From DAOPXV01 sp035352535 (GTDB taxonomy: Bacteria > Muiribacteriota > UBA9980), in contig CAZJFS010000004.1 of assembly GCA_964545075.1 (NCBI GenBank), positions 1 to 64,000 on the forward strand: 64,000 bases of DNA, read 5' to 3'. The translations under genes and the position numbers were made by a program. Under the pieces are notes generated by a model. It did no database searches, was not told the DNA's origin, and worked only from the letters and a program-made list of their open reading frames with translations. Of this stretch, positions 8,532-16,866 are shown one piece after another (position 1 is the stretch's first letter; the number at the start of each line of letters is the position of its first letter).

Positions 8532-10583
8532 ATGAAAAATTTATTGTTAAAGCGTGCCGCGCTTTTATTTTTTGTTATATTTTTGATCGCATTTTCCGCC
8601 GGCGCGGCATTTTGTGATAATAACGTCCGTGCGGCTTATGAGAAATATATTAAAAGCTATAACGATTTTAAAGGCGCTATAGGCCAGAATTTAGACGCCG
8701 ACAGCATAAAAGCATACGCCGAAAAATATAAAGCCGATCTTGAAATTTATCAGAAGTTAGTCGGCGGAGAAAAGCCTGAAATTTCGGGCGCAAAAGCTCC
8801 CGCGAACTATGATCGGATATCGGAAGAAACAGCGGTAACGGCCGGCGCCGAAGGAGCGTCGGAAGCTCCGCGAAAAAGCGAGACCCCTTTTGAAAAAGCG
8901 ATAATCGATCTTCATTGCGGCGATAAAGCTAAAATAGATAAAGCCATGGAAGTTTTTCAAAATGTTATCAATGTTTCGAAAAATCCGACGGAAGTAATTC
9001 GCGCTAAATATGAGCTTGCTAACGCTTATATGACTAAAAATGATTTTAACAAAGCTGAAGAGTTATATAAAAATGTCGCGGAAAACAAAGACGCGACGGG
9101 TGAGAACGCCAAAAAAGCACTTGAAACTTTGAATTATCTTAAAACAAAGACGGAACTTGCCGCGGCGACTCAAGCCGCGAAAAACACGGCAATTGAAAAG
9201 AGCGCGGCTTATGGCAAAATTTCGTGGCGCGATCCTTTTACGAAAGTTTCAGCTAAAATTTCGCAATTGACGTCCGCGTTTAAATACAGAAAATCGCTGG
9301 CCAATCTTCGAGAACAGGCTAAAGACGGCGACGCCGGATTTATAGGCGTGACCAAGTCCCTTGTAGTGGATCTTTTCAAAAACCGCGCTAAAATTGACGC
9401 TGGCGATGAAAAAGATAACGCTCTTTTTACGAACGACGTCGTATGGAAAAACAGGCAGCGCGTAGCCGCTCTCGTCAATAAAAGCGACGGGATCTATAAA
9501 GTGTGTAACGTAAGATGGGGTTTTACGGGTACCGAATCGGGCGACGAAGATAAGATACTTGCAAAGTGGAGAACCGTTACCGTCGATACGAACGGCGTAA
9601 CAGAAGCATATTTCGTTATGAAACCTTTCGCGCCTGAATGGATAGCGGGTCACAGTTTTTTCATGTTCGAATTCGATCGGGACCATCCGGTCGTTACCGA
9701 ATATGGTGAAAAATCATACGGATTTATCGTATCGCTGGAAGCGCACCTTAAAGAAGGGCAGAAATATAGTTTTACCGGAAGTTTTGGCGTAGTTTATCTA
9801 ATGCTTTCAAAAGAAGATTACATCCAGATCTGCGCCGTTAATAAAAGCCGTCTGATACCATATAAAATGAAGCTTTCTGACGAACAGAAAAAAAACCTTT
9901 TAGTGCGCGCGATAGAAGAAGCTTTAAAAGAACGCGGTATGGAGCGTTATGAACTTTTTGAAAACAACTGCACGAACGTTCTCTTTGAAATGCTCAACAC
10001 GGTCATTCCGAAAGATCAGCGGTTCCGCGAATGGATAGTTAAAAACATACTCTATAACAAAACGCTCGCGCTTCCGAAAACCGCGCCAAAAATACTAAAA
10101 AAACACGGACTTGTGGCTGAAGTAATGCCGACGATCCTGCCGGACGCTAAAAACGCCGTGGATCCTGCCGGAAAACCCCTCGCGGGCGAGGAGTTGGCGG
10201 CAGCCCAAAAATCTCTTGAAATGATAGTTGCGAAGGCCGACCGGGTCAAGTCGGAAGTCCTGGCGGCCATCGATAACGGCGTGCTCGATAAATCTAAAAT
10301 AAAAAAAATGTTCTACGACGAAGAATCCGACACGGTTTTTACCCTGAATATTCCCGGAGCGATACCCGATGAAGACGCTAAGAGCGCGTTTTCGATCGAC
10401 GAGGCGGAATTCGTGGAAAATATGGCCGCGATAAATTCAAAAGACGGCCTGAAAAAATATGTCGGCGGTTTGTTCGATGCCTATATGAAAGCGCTTTCAA
10501 ACAGAATGCTCGTGAACGGACCGGATATAACTCAATATTTAATGGATAGCCTCGAAGAGTTGGGAAAAGAGGTTAAACAATAG
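8532..10583 (+). CDS. Exported DUF4105/Lnb-N-terminal-like protein
   Basis: 683 residues with a signal peptide (KRAALLFFVIFLIAFSAGAA). Residues about 40-220 are helical with TPR-like repeats (RAKYELANAYMTKNDFNKAE). The middle (about 300-530) matches the DUF4105/Lnb periplasmic-domain pattern. It has GHSFFMFEF with His374, a long beta segment, and YELFENNCTN with Cys480. These are the presumed catalytic His and Cys of a permuted papain-like fold. Known members include the periplasmic domain of the lipoprotein N-acyltransferase Lnb, so acyl transfer or hydrolysis in the envelope is possible here, not proven. Unlike Lnb, it has TPR-like repeats at the N-terminus and no C-terminal membrane segments. 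It is followed 5 nt later by a phosphatase gene, so the two are one operon from the promoter at 8445. Confidence 0.6.
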   Translation: MKNLLLKRAALLFFVIFLIAFSAGAAFCDNNVRAAYEKYIKSYNDFKGAIGQNLDADSIKAYAEKYKADLEIYQKLVGGEKPEISGAKAPANYDRISEETAVTAGAEGASEAPRKSETPFEKAIIDLHCGDKAKIDKAMEVFQNVINVSKNPTEVIRAKYELANAYMTKNDFNKAEELYKNVAENKDATGENAKKALETLNYLKTKTELAAATQAAKNTAIEKSAAYGKISWRDPFTKVSAKISQLTSAFKYRKSLANLREQAKDGDAGFIGVTKSLVVDLFKNRAKIDAGDEKDNALFTNDVVWKNRQRVAALVNKSDGIYKVCNVRWGFTGTESGDEDKILAKWRTVTVDTNGVTEAYFVMKPFAPEWIAGHSFFMFEFDRDHPVVTEYGEKSYGFIVSLEAHLKEGQKYSFTGSFGVVYLMLSKEDYIQICAVNKSRLIPYKMKLSDEQKKNLLVRAIEEALKERGMERYELFENNCTNVLFEMLNTVIPKDQRFREWIVKNILYNKTLALPKTAPKILKKHGLVAEVMPTILPDAKNAVDPAGKPLAGEELAAAQKSLEMIVAKADRVKSEVLAAIDNGVLDKSKIKKMFYDEESDTVFTLNIPGAIPDEDAKSAFSIDEAEFVENMAAINSKDGLKKYVGGLFDAYMKALSNRMLVNGPDITQYLMDSLEELGKEVKQ

Positions 10584-10588
10584 AAAAC

Positions 10589-11242
10589 ATGAAATTTAAA
10601 GCCGCTATATTTGATCTGGATGGAACCCTTTTAAACACCATAGATGATCTGGCCGATTCGATGAATTTTGTTCTTGAAAAATGCGGATATCCGGGTCATA
10701 CGGTTGAAGCGTATAAATATTTCGTCGGCGATGGAATGGAAAAACTTGTCCGGCGTTCGCTTCCTGAAAATTTCAGGGAAGCGAAAAATATAAAAAGATG
10801 TCTCGAAATGATGATGAAGGAATACGGGCTTCGCTGGGCCGATAAAACAAAGCCATATGATGGAATCGCCGATATGCTTTCCGCTCTTTCGCTTCTTAAC
10901 GTCAAACTATCGGTTCTTTCAAATAAACCGGACGGTTTTACAAAAATGATGATTGAAAAGTTTTTCCCGGAAATTCGATTTGAACATGTGAACGGGGCGT
11001 CGGAACATTTCGCTAAAAAGCCGGACCCGTCGGCGGCGATCGATATTGCGCAAAAAACGGGCTTTTTACCCGAAGAGGTTTTGTATGCGGGTGACACGGC
11101 AATAGACATGAAAACGGCTTTGGGAGCGCGAATGTATGCGACAGGGGTATTGTGGGGGTTCCGTAAAAAGGATGAACTATTAAAAGCCGGGGCAATGAAA
11201 ATAATTGAAAAACCTGAAGAGTTGATAGGTTTTTTCAGATAA
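10589..11242 (+). CDS. gph: HAD-superfamily phosphatase (phosphoglycolate phosphatase-like)
   Basis: 217 residues, typical for Gph/PgmB-type HAD hydrolases. Motif I is AIFDLDGTLLNT near residue 6, with nucleophile Asp and general acid Asp. Motif II is LSNKPDG. Motif III Lys is in the KKPDPSA segment. Motif IV is YAGDTAIDM. The cap lies between motifs I and II, as in subclass I. The predicted reaction is dephosphorylation of 2-phosphoglycolate or a similar small sugar phosphate in the cytosol; exact substrate not readable. It starts 5 nt after the stop of the exported DUF4105-like gene and relies on that promoter. Its last codons overlap a weak terminator-like hairpin. Confidence 0.88.
   Translation: MKFKAAIFDLDGTLLNTIDDLADSMNFVLEKCGYPGHTVEAYKYFVGDGMEKLVRRSLPENFREAKNIKRCLEMMMKEYGLRWADKTKPYDGIADMLSALSLLNVKLSVLSNKPDGFTKMMIEKFFPEIRFEHVNGASEHFAKKPDPSAAIDIAQKTGFLPEEVLYAGDTAIDMKTALGARMYATGVLWGFRKKDELLKAGAMKIIEKPEELIGFFR
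11208..11235 (+). terminator. Possible terminator inside the 3' end of gph
   Basis: AAAAACCT (11208-11215), an 11-nt loop and AGGTTTTTT (11227-11235) form an AT-rich hairpin followed by Ts, within the last codons of the gene. Weak stem. Confidence 0.35.
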
Positions 11243-11279
11243 GCGCATGTTGAACGATCTTGCCGTATATCAACAATTT

Positions 11280-11687
11280 CTAAGTTTCGGGGTTGAATAT
11301 ATCGATCGGTATGCGTTCCAACAATGAATGAAAGACCTTTTCGGCTATTAAAATAGCGTCTTTCGCTTCCGCGGCGTTTGATTTGAAATCGGCGGCCTTT
11401 GAATAAGGCTTCATCAGAATTACTTTAAAAATGGTTTTTTTCAGCATGGGCTCGATCTCAATGCAGATATCGGCCATCTGCTTGATGTCCATATTCTGGG
11501 CCGTGTCTTTCCTTCTGAAGATTAAAAAAGCCCTTAAAGCGTTCGCGATAGCGGTTTCGCAATGGTAAATAACGTCTTCATAAACAGGCGCTTCGGAAAG
11601 AAAAACTATTCCGGCCGCGCGAAGTTCGATCGCGGAGGCGGAAAGCGACTTTTTTATTTTAGATACTAACTGATTGTCTTTTGTCAT
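11280..11687 (-). CDS. Small helical HEPN-like protein
   Basis: About 135 residues, cytosolic, mostly helical. The central part (ETAIANALRAFLIFRRKD, followed by a conserved-looking MADICIEIEPMLKK stretch) resembles HEPN four-helix-bundle proteins. It lacks the RX4-6H ribonuclease motif of HEPN toxins, so a toxin role is not supported. No nucleotidyltransferase (MNT) partner lies next to it. Start chosen at the ATG at 11687, 10 nt after AGGTG; an in-frame GTG three codons upstream is too close to that site. Own candidate promoter at 11710-11738. Its 3' end faces gph. Function unknown. Confidence 0.45.
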   Translation of the reverse strand: MTKDNQLVSKIKKSLSASAIELRAAGIVFLSEAPVYEDVIYHCETAIANALRAFLIFRRKDTAQNMDIKQMADICIEIEPMLKKTIFKVILMKPYSKAADFKSNAAEAKDAILIAEKVFHSLLERIPIDIFNPET

Positions 11688-11709
11688 ATTTATCACGCAC
11701 CTATTATTT

Positions 11710-11738
11710 AGTTTACCTCAATTTCAATTTTTTTTCAA
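11710..11738 (-). promoter_or_regulatory. Candidate promoter for the HEPN-like gene
   Basis: Minus strand: TTGAAA (11738-11733), 17 nt, TAAACT (11715-11710), about 23 nt before the ATG at 11687. Confidence 0.45.
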
Positions 11739-11816
11739 GATGGCATTATATTCGGCGTGGCAATATGTGGTAAAATATTGTTTATAATGAACTGAATGTC
11801 TTTGAAAGCTTTGGAA

Positions 11817-11845
11817 TTGATTTTAGTCCGAATATATGGTAAAAT
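11817..11845 (+). promoter_or_regulatory. Extended -10 promoter
   Basis: TTGATT (11817-11822), 17 nt ending in TGG, TAAAAT (11840-11845), 35 nt before the ATG at 11880. A second TATAAT overlaps immediately downstream (11846-11851). Confidence 0.6.
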
Positions 11846-11879
11846 TATAATCACAAAAAAAAATTTGGGAGTTGACCTT

Positions 11880-12629
11880 ATGAAATTTTACAGGCTTTTA
11901 CTTTTATCCGTTGTCATGATTGTGATTTTTACATCCGTAGCGTTCGCGGCTGACGGCAAGAGCGGAAGAATAAGCATTGCCGGAACTAATTATAATATCG
12001 AATATAAAAATGCGCAAAGTGCTTTAAATGATTTTCAAAAAATGGTTGGACACGTCGAAACGATGATGAAAAACAAGAAGATCAATGACAAAGATCGTAA
12101 ATATTTAATCGACGCTTTCGATATAGAGCTTGATACGGCTAACGAATCGGCTTCGGAGATATCGGCGCTTCAAAAACAGATAGAAGACCAAAAGACCAAT
12201 CTTATGGGTCTTAAAGTAAAAGTCGACATGCTTATAAAAAAACTTTCTACATATACAGGTAAACATCCTAAAAATTTCAAAAAAACGCCAAGGCCGGCTG
12301 CCATTAAGAATCCCGGAGAATTCGCGGATGAATCCATAAAAAAATTGTATGAAGCAGTTAATGTGCTCAACGATATCGATTATGCGATTAATAATTTTAT
12401 GATAGATAGAAAGGCAAAGCCTCAGATCGAAGCAGAATTGAAAAATCAATCCACCAATATTTCAGTTTTACTTGAAACGGTCCGCGTCAAGAATGCGGAA
12501 ATCGAAACAGGCACTAAAAATATTACGATTATAAGAGTTAAACTTGCCGAGTTGCTTCAGAATTTGACGAACTATCAGCCGCCCAAAAAAGAGCGCGATG
12601 AATACAAGCCGAAAATGTTAAAAAAATAA
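11880..12629 (+). CDS. Exported coiled-coil protein of unknown function
   Basis: 249 residues. The start at 11880 gives a classic signal peptide (FYRLLLLSVVMIVIFTSVAFA, then ADG) and lies about 9 nt after GGGAG; an upstream in-frame start is not supported. The mature part is almost entirely charged helix. Predicted coiled coils include EISALQKQIEDQKTNL and the C-terminal NQSTNISVLLETVRVK stretch. A Pro/Lys segment (KKTPRPAAIKNPGEF) sits between the two helical halves. No catalytic motif, cysteine or membrane anchor is visible after the signal. Single-gene unit with its own promoter. Probably a periplasmic structural or adaptor protein (inference only). Confidence 0.6.
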   Translation: MKFYRLLLLSVVMIVIFTSVAFAADGKSGRISIAGTNYNIEYKNAQSALNDFQKMVGHVETMMKNKKINDKDRKYLIDAFDIELDTANESASEISALQKQIEDQKTNLMGLKVKVDMLIKKLSTYTGKHPKNFKKTPRPAAIKNPGEFADESIKKLYEAVNVLNDIDYAINNFMIDRKAKPQIEAELKNQSTNISVLLETVRVKNAEIETGTKNITIIRVKLAELLQNLTNYQPPKKERDEYKPKMLKK

Positions 12630-12749
12630 TTTTTAAAAATATATGAAACAAAAATAATTTTTTTTAGTATAATAAGTTAAGCCGTCGAATACGGTATAAA
12701 TTTGTATCTTCATAGATAAATAAATTTTTAAAGAGGGGGAAATGTTTTT

Positions 12750-14303
12750 ATGAAAAAAATGACATTATTAACAATCGCTTTAGCCATTCTGGCTTTTTCT
12801 CCACTCAGTTATGCGCTTGCCCAGACAACAGGTAATACTCAGACCACTGTTGAAGAACAACTCAGGGATTGGGCAAGGGTAAAAACTCCATGGGTGTTCA
12901 CTGCGCCGGCAGCCTCGGCCTCGGCCGCAGCCGCGGCGACGACTTCCACTACTGCAACGACTTCGACGGCCGTCGGTTCGTCTTCAGCGGCTGCCGCCGG
13001 TACTTCAGAATGTACCGTTCAAAAACATTTGAATAATCTCAATGCGGTAACGGACCTTTATCGTGGCCTTGTAAACGCTGAGCCTGATTCAAAAATATTG
13101 AATTTTCTCGCCAGTTCATTAGACAGCGGCGCTTTAACGATCGATCAGGTGAAATTAGCCGTAATGTCTTCCGATGAATATAAAGCCGCTCATCCAAATG
13201 GTACTGAAACGGCAACAACAACTGATACAACAGCTGTCGCGCTTCAGCAAAATTCTACAACTAATCCCGCGGATCCCGCGACGACCGAACTTGTGCCGAT
13301 AAACAATACCGCGGCAACAACGACGCCTGCTGCAACTACAACAGCTACGACTACGGATAGTTCCACGGCTGCCGCCGCTACGACACCCGCGGCTACAACC
13401 ACGGACAGCACGGCTACGACAGCCGCTTCGACGGCACCCGCTGCAACGGCAACAACTACGACCGCGGATAGTTCCACGGCTGCCGCCGCCACGACTACTT
13501 CATCATCCGCTGCGGCGCCTGCGGCTACTACGACCACGTCTTCAAGCATAGCTGACATAGGAAATCAAATTACAAGCGGTACCGTTGCCGCAACGGGCGA
13601 TAGTTCCACAGCGGCTGCGTCCTCGGTCGCCAGTTCAAGCGAAGTTGTCGCGGCTGCGACAGCCGCCGCGAATGTTCCTACCGCGGAAGCGCTTATGGCG
13701 ATAGAAAAAACCCGCGCGCTTTGCAAAAAGAGAGTCGAACGGGTAGCCGGCGCGGCATTGAAATTTATTCAGGAAAAGAAAGCTACCGAAAAGTTCAACA
13801 CGAGAAAACTTGTAAGCTGTGGTTATCTCGTCAAGGATGAAATTTTTTGCCCGGAATGCGAGAAAGCTGGAAAAACATTTAATATGACCATAACTTCAAG
13901 ACATGTCGTCGTCAGATGTTCAGACCACTATTTGATAGCTACCAGAGTAATACCTGCAGCTACGACGGAAGAGAATAAAGTCGAGTCGAAACCGGGCGAT
14001 TTCGCGAGAAATGCAGGAAATTTCGTCGGCGATGCTTATGAAAAAGCAGGATATGCGGTAGCTGGAAAGATAGGCCAGAATCTCGCCGGTCTTCCAGCCG
14101 CTGGCGCCAGAATTGCAGGCGAAGTAATAGGTTTTGAGGTTGACGCGGCTGCCGCGATTGGAAATTTCGTGGCGAAGGCAGCCGGCACCGTTGTTAAGGC
14201 TGAACTTGGTTTAGTACAGGGCGGCCTCAATATTATAAAGAGCGGCGCCGGTTTTATAGCGGACGGCATCGGCAGCCTCAGAAGTAAACTTCCCACGTTC
14301 TAA
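12750..14303 (+). CDS. Exported DUF4214-like protein with Ala/Thr linker and Cys motif
   Basis: 517 residues. A signal peptide (MTLLTIALAILAFSPLSYA) leads into a DUF4214-like segment at residues about 105-150. There LYRGLVNAEPDSKILNF, then LTIDQVKLAVMSSDEYKA, match the family pattern LYR-x-L-x(2)-x-PD ... QV ... S-x-EY. About 150 residues of almost pure Ala/Thr/Ser follow, probably an extended, possibly glycosylated linker. Next is a Cys module (CGYLVKDEIFCPEC, later RCSDHY) suggesting a zinc ribbon. The end is Gly/Ala-rich amphipathic helix (GLNIIKSGAGFIADGIGSL) that could interact with membranes. DUF4214 is common in S-layer-like or secreted proteins of bacteria. A candidate -10 TATAAT lies at 12668-12673. 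A terminator follows. Confidence 0.6.
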   Translation: MKKMTLLTIALAILAFSPLSYALAQTTGNTQTTVEEQLRDWARVKTPWVFTAPAASASAAAAATTSTTATTSTAVGSSSAAAAGTSECTVQKHLNNLNAVTDLYRGLVNAEPDSKILNFLASSLDSGALTIDQVKLAVMSSDEYKAAHPNGTETATTTDTTAVALQQNSTTNPADPATTELVPINNTAATTTPAATTTATTTDSSTAAAATTPAATTTDSTATTAASTAPAATATTTTADSSTAAAATTTSSSAAAPAATTTTSSSIADIGNQITSGTVAATGDSSTAAASSVASSSEVVAAATAAANVPTAEALMAIEKTRALCKKRVERVAGAALKFIQEKKATEKFNTRKLVSCGYLVKDEIFCPECEKAGKTFNMTITSRHVVVRCSDHYLIATRVIPAATTEENKVESKPGDFARNAGNFVGDAYEKAGYAVAGKIGQNLAGLPAAGARIAGEVIGFEVDAAAAIGNFVAKAAGTVVKAELGLVQGGLNIIKSGAGFIADGIGSLRSKLPTF

Positions 14304-14338
14304 AAAATCGGACGTTGAATTTTAATATATAGAAAAAG

Positions 14339-14372
14339 CAATGGCGGGTTAAAGTCCCGCCATTGTTATTTA
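14339..14372 (+). terminator. Intrinsic terminator
   Basis: A 10-bp perfect GC-rich stem, CAATGGCGGG (14339-14348) with CCCGCCATTG (14356-14365), a 7-nt loop, then TTATTTAAA. Confidence 0.8.
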
Positions 14373-14453
14373 AAAAACAACTTTAAATTGAGATTTTATC
14401 AAATTATAAGTAATACCGGTACAAGTTCAAATAAATTGTAATTGCAAAAAATT

Positions 14454-14482
14454 TTGAAACATTTAAAATATTATGTTATAAT
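14454..14482 (+). promoter_or_regulatory. Extended -10 promoter of the aminotransferase gene
   Basis: TTGAAA (14454-14459), 17 nt ending in TGT, TATAAT (14477-14482), 35 nt before the ATG at 14517. Confidence 0.75.
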
Positions 14483-14516
14483 ATTTTAAAATGCTGACTG
14501 ACCGGGAGGCAATAAA

Positions 14517-15779
14517 ATGGGCGTATCTGAAGTTTTAAACGCGTATAAGATGAATTTCGCGCCGTTCGTGCGGCCTTATTATCACCAGCCGCTTGTCGTT
14601 GACAAGGCGGAAGGCGTTTATGTGTGGGATCTTGCCGGGAAGCGCTATCTTGACGGTTATGCCGCCGGGGCTACGACTTCTTTTGGCCACTGCAACAGGC
14701 AGATAAACGACGCGGTGAAAGTTCAGATGGATAGATACGGGCATATTTCGCATATATATGAATCCGAACTTATCGCCAATTATTCGGCCAGGCTTCTTGA
14801 TAAATGCGGGAAATATTATTCAAAACTCTTTTTTGTAAATTCGGGGTTTGAAGCGGTCGATCTTGCCGTCATGGTGGCGCGCATATTCTGCGATTCGGAT
14901 ACGGTTTTCACTTTTTCGGAAGGCTATCACGGCGGGCCATTTCTTTCAAAATTTGACGCCGGCCTTGACGCATTACATCCGAAAGCCCAGCGTAACGAAG
15001 ATATAGTGTATATCACGAATCCTGAATGTTTCAATTGCGTGGAACATTGTAACGAAAAAGAACACGCCGTTTGTATCGAAGGCGCCCGCGACAAATTTGA
15101 GAAGATAAACGCGAAAGGAAAGAGGCCGATACTTCTTTTGGAGCCGGTTCTGGGGGTTGGAGGCATATTGACGCCGCCGGTCCATTACTTCAAATATCTC
15201 GCCGAAATGATAGAGGAATACAAAGTTCTATTGATATGCGACGAAATCCAGACCGGATTCGGCAGATGCGGAACCAATTATTTCGGGTTTCAGAAGTTCG
15301 GGATCCAGCCGTACATAATATGCATGGGAAAATCCATGGCCAACGGTTATTCTTTAGGCGCGGTAGTTTTCGCCGACAGCTTATCCCATTCTTTAAAAGA
15401 TATGCTTCATTTCAGTACCTTTGGCGGCACGCCTATATCCATAGCCGCCGCGAATGAAGTTCTAAACATTCTTGAAAAAAGCGATATTCTTGGAACCGTC
15501 GAAACGACCGGGAAATATTTTTGCGAAAAACTGAAAAATGATCTTGACGGCGTGGCCTCTATAACGGAAATAAGAGGCGTCGGATTTTTTATAGGTATAG
15601 AATTCGAAACGAGCGAAAAAGCTTGCGAAGTTTTAAACGATTGCCGTCGTGAAGGGTTTCTAGCCGGTATCGGAGGCCGCAAGCGGAACGTTTTACGAAT
15701 CCAGCCGGCTCTTACTTTTTCAAAAGAGAACTGCGACGAGGCTACGGCCATTCTTAAAAGGGTTTTAACGGAAGCGTAA
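14517..15779 (+). CDS. Class III PLP-dependent aminotransferase
   Basis: 420 residues, standard for the acetylornithine/4-aminobutyrate/alanine-glyoxylate class III family. The PLP aspartate is in LLICDEIQTGFGR. The Schiff-base lysine is in IICMGKSMANGYSLGAV. The GTNYF and HFSTFGGTPIS segments are also typical, the latter contacting PLP phosphate from the second subunit. An unusual Cys-rich insert (CFNCVEHCNEKEHAVC) lies around residues 168-183; some class III enzymes have cysteines at this site. Substrate cannot be fixed from sequence; an omega-amino acid or alanine-glyoxylate type is plausible. Shine-Dalgarno GGGAGG and a strong promoter at 14454 precede it. No pathway neighbours, so context does not help. 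Confidence 0.85.
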   Translation: MGVSEVLNAYKMNFAPFVRPYYHQPLVVDKAEGVYVWDLAGKRYLDGYAAGATTSFGHCNRQINDAVKVQMDRYGHISHIYESELIANYSARLLDKCGKYYSKLFFVNSGFEAVDLAVMVARIFCDSDTVFTFSEGYHGGPFLSKFDAGLDALHPKAQRNEDIVYITNPECFNCVEHCNEKEHAVCIEGARDKFEKINAKGKRPILLLEPVLGVGGILTPPVHYFKYLAEMIEEYKVLLICDEIQTGFGRCGTNYFGFQKFGIQPYIICMGKSMANGYSLGAVVFADSLSHSLKDMLHFSTFGGTPISIAAANEVLNILEKSDILGTVETTGKYFCEKLKNDLDGVASITEIRGVGFFIGIEFETSEKACEVLNDCRREGFLAGIGGRKRNVLRIQPALTFSKENCDEATAILKRVLTEA

Positions 15780-15876
15780 CAGCCGTCGCGGCGATTTCTG
15801 ACGTCAATCAGAATTATCGCGCCCGCGATAAATTTTAATATATAAAGATTTTTAGATTATTTGATAAAGGTGCAAT

Positions 15877-16866
15877 ATGGCAAAAATGAAACTAATAATT
15901 ATAATAGTTGTTTTATTGGTTATTAGTTTTTGTCGCGACCTTTTAAAGCTTTCCGTTGATCAAACCGCCAAAAATTCCCCCATTATAATATCGTGCAGCC
16001 GCTGGCCGGGCTTTATGCCCCTCGTCATCGGCGTCGAACGCGGCATTTTCAAAAAAGAAGGCGTCGATGTCGAATATCGTTATTCGGAGAACATCCGCCA
16101 AAGCATGTTGGATTTTGCGGCTGATAAATATGACGGAGGCTGTTTCAAGCTTGGGACAGTCATATCGGGATGCGCGCTGGACAGGGATATGAAAATAGTA
16201 TTGATCACGGATTTTTCCAATGGCGCCGACGCGATAGTCTCGGCCCGCGAAATAAAAGATTTCAAGGAGCTTAAAGGGAAACGCGTGGCTTTCAGGTTTG
16301 GAAGTTACGCCGAAGTCGCAGTCGATCTGCTGTTTAAAAATAAAAAAATGAAACCGTCGGATTCGGTTATCATGAACTGGGCCGATGAAACGAGCGCCTG
16401 TGAATTGCTGAAAAAAGGCCTTGTGGATGCATTGTTTATAAGGGAACCTTATGTTTCCGAGTTGACCGGCCAGGGATATAATATATTGGCGTCTAGCGCT
16501 GAAATCCCAAATTTGGTGCCAGAAGTGGTGGCGTTTCGAAACCGGACGGCCTATACCAGGCCGGAAGATATAAAAAAATTCATTAAAGGATGGTTCGCGG
16601 CGTGCGAATTTTTAAAAAATAAACCTTCGGAATCAGCCGAGATATTATCTGAACACTTAAATTTACCGCCTTCCGATCTTTCACTTAAAAGTATCGATCT
16701 GTTGGATCATTCGGGAAATTTCAAGGCGTTCGATAAATCTAACGCGGATAATTCGTTATATCGTTGCGCGCGTCTCTATGCCGAATATTTTTTGAAAACG
16801 GGTATTTTAAAAGAGCCGCTTGATATAGATAAATTGATCGTCAGTGAATTTATTGATATAAAGTGA
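15877..16866 (+). CDS. Periplasmic substrate-binding protein (NMT1/SsuA-like), orphan
   Basis: 329 residues. The N-terminal hydrophobic segment (KLIIIIVVLLVISF) is a signal peptide or anchor. The body follows the NMT1/THI5/TauA fold: SRWPGFMPLVIGVERGIF, then KKEGVDVEYRY, FKELKGKRVAFRFGS and ALFIREPYVSELTGQG. Such proteins bind nitrate, sulfonates, taurine or pyrimidines for an ABC importer. Here there is no permease or ATPase next to it. Instead its stop codon overlaps the start of a hybrid histidine kinase by 4 nt (GTGA), so the two are translationally coupled. The likely role is to present a ligand to the kinase sensor domain rather than to feed a transporter (inference). The ligand is unknown. 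Confidence 0.8.
   Translation: MAKMKLIIIIVVLLVISFCRDLLKLSVDQTAKNSPIIISCSRWPGFMPLVIGVERGIFKKEGVDVEYRYSENIRQSMLDFAADKYDGGCFKLGTVISGCALDRDMKIVLITDFSNGADAIVSAREIKDFKELKGKRVAFRFGSYAEVAVDLLFKNKKMKPSDSVIMNWADETSACELLKKGLVDALFIREPYVSELTGQGYNILASSAEIPNLVPEVVAFRNRTAYTRPEDIKKFIKGWFAACEFLKNKPSESAEILSEHLNLPPSDLSLKSIDLLDHSGNFKAFDKSNADNSLYRCARLYAEYFLKTGILKEPLDIDKLIVSEFIDIK

Noticed and set aside
11280..11687. HEPN-like protein as part of a toxin-antitoxin pair
   Set aside because: No RX4-6H motif and no nucleotidyltransferase partner gene nearby.
13244..13558. Val/Ala-rich open frame opposite the Ala/Thr linker
   Set aside because: A direct consequence of the repetitive Ala/Thr codons on the plus strand.
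13300..13560. Repetitive DNA considered as a CRISPR or tandem repeat array
   Set aside because: The repetition is codon-level Ala/Thr usage without constant repeats or unique spacers. No CRISPR array was seen anywhere in the window.
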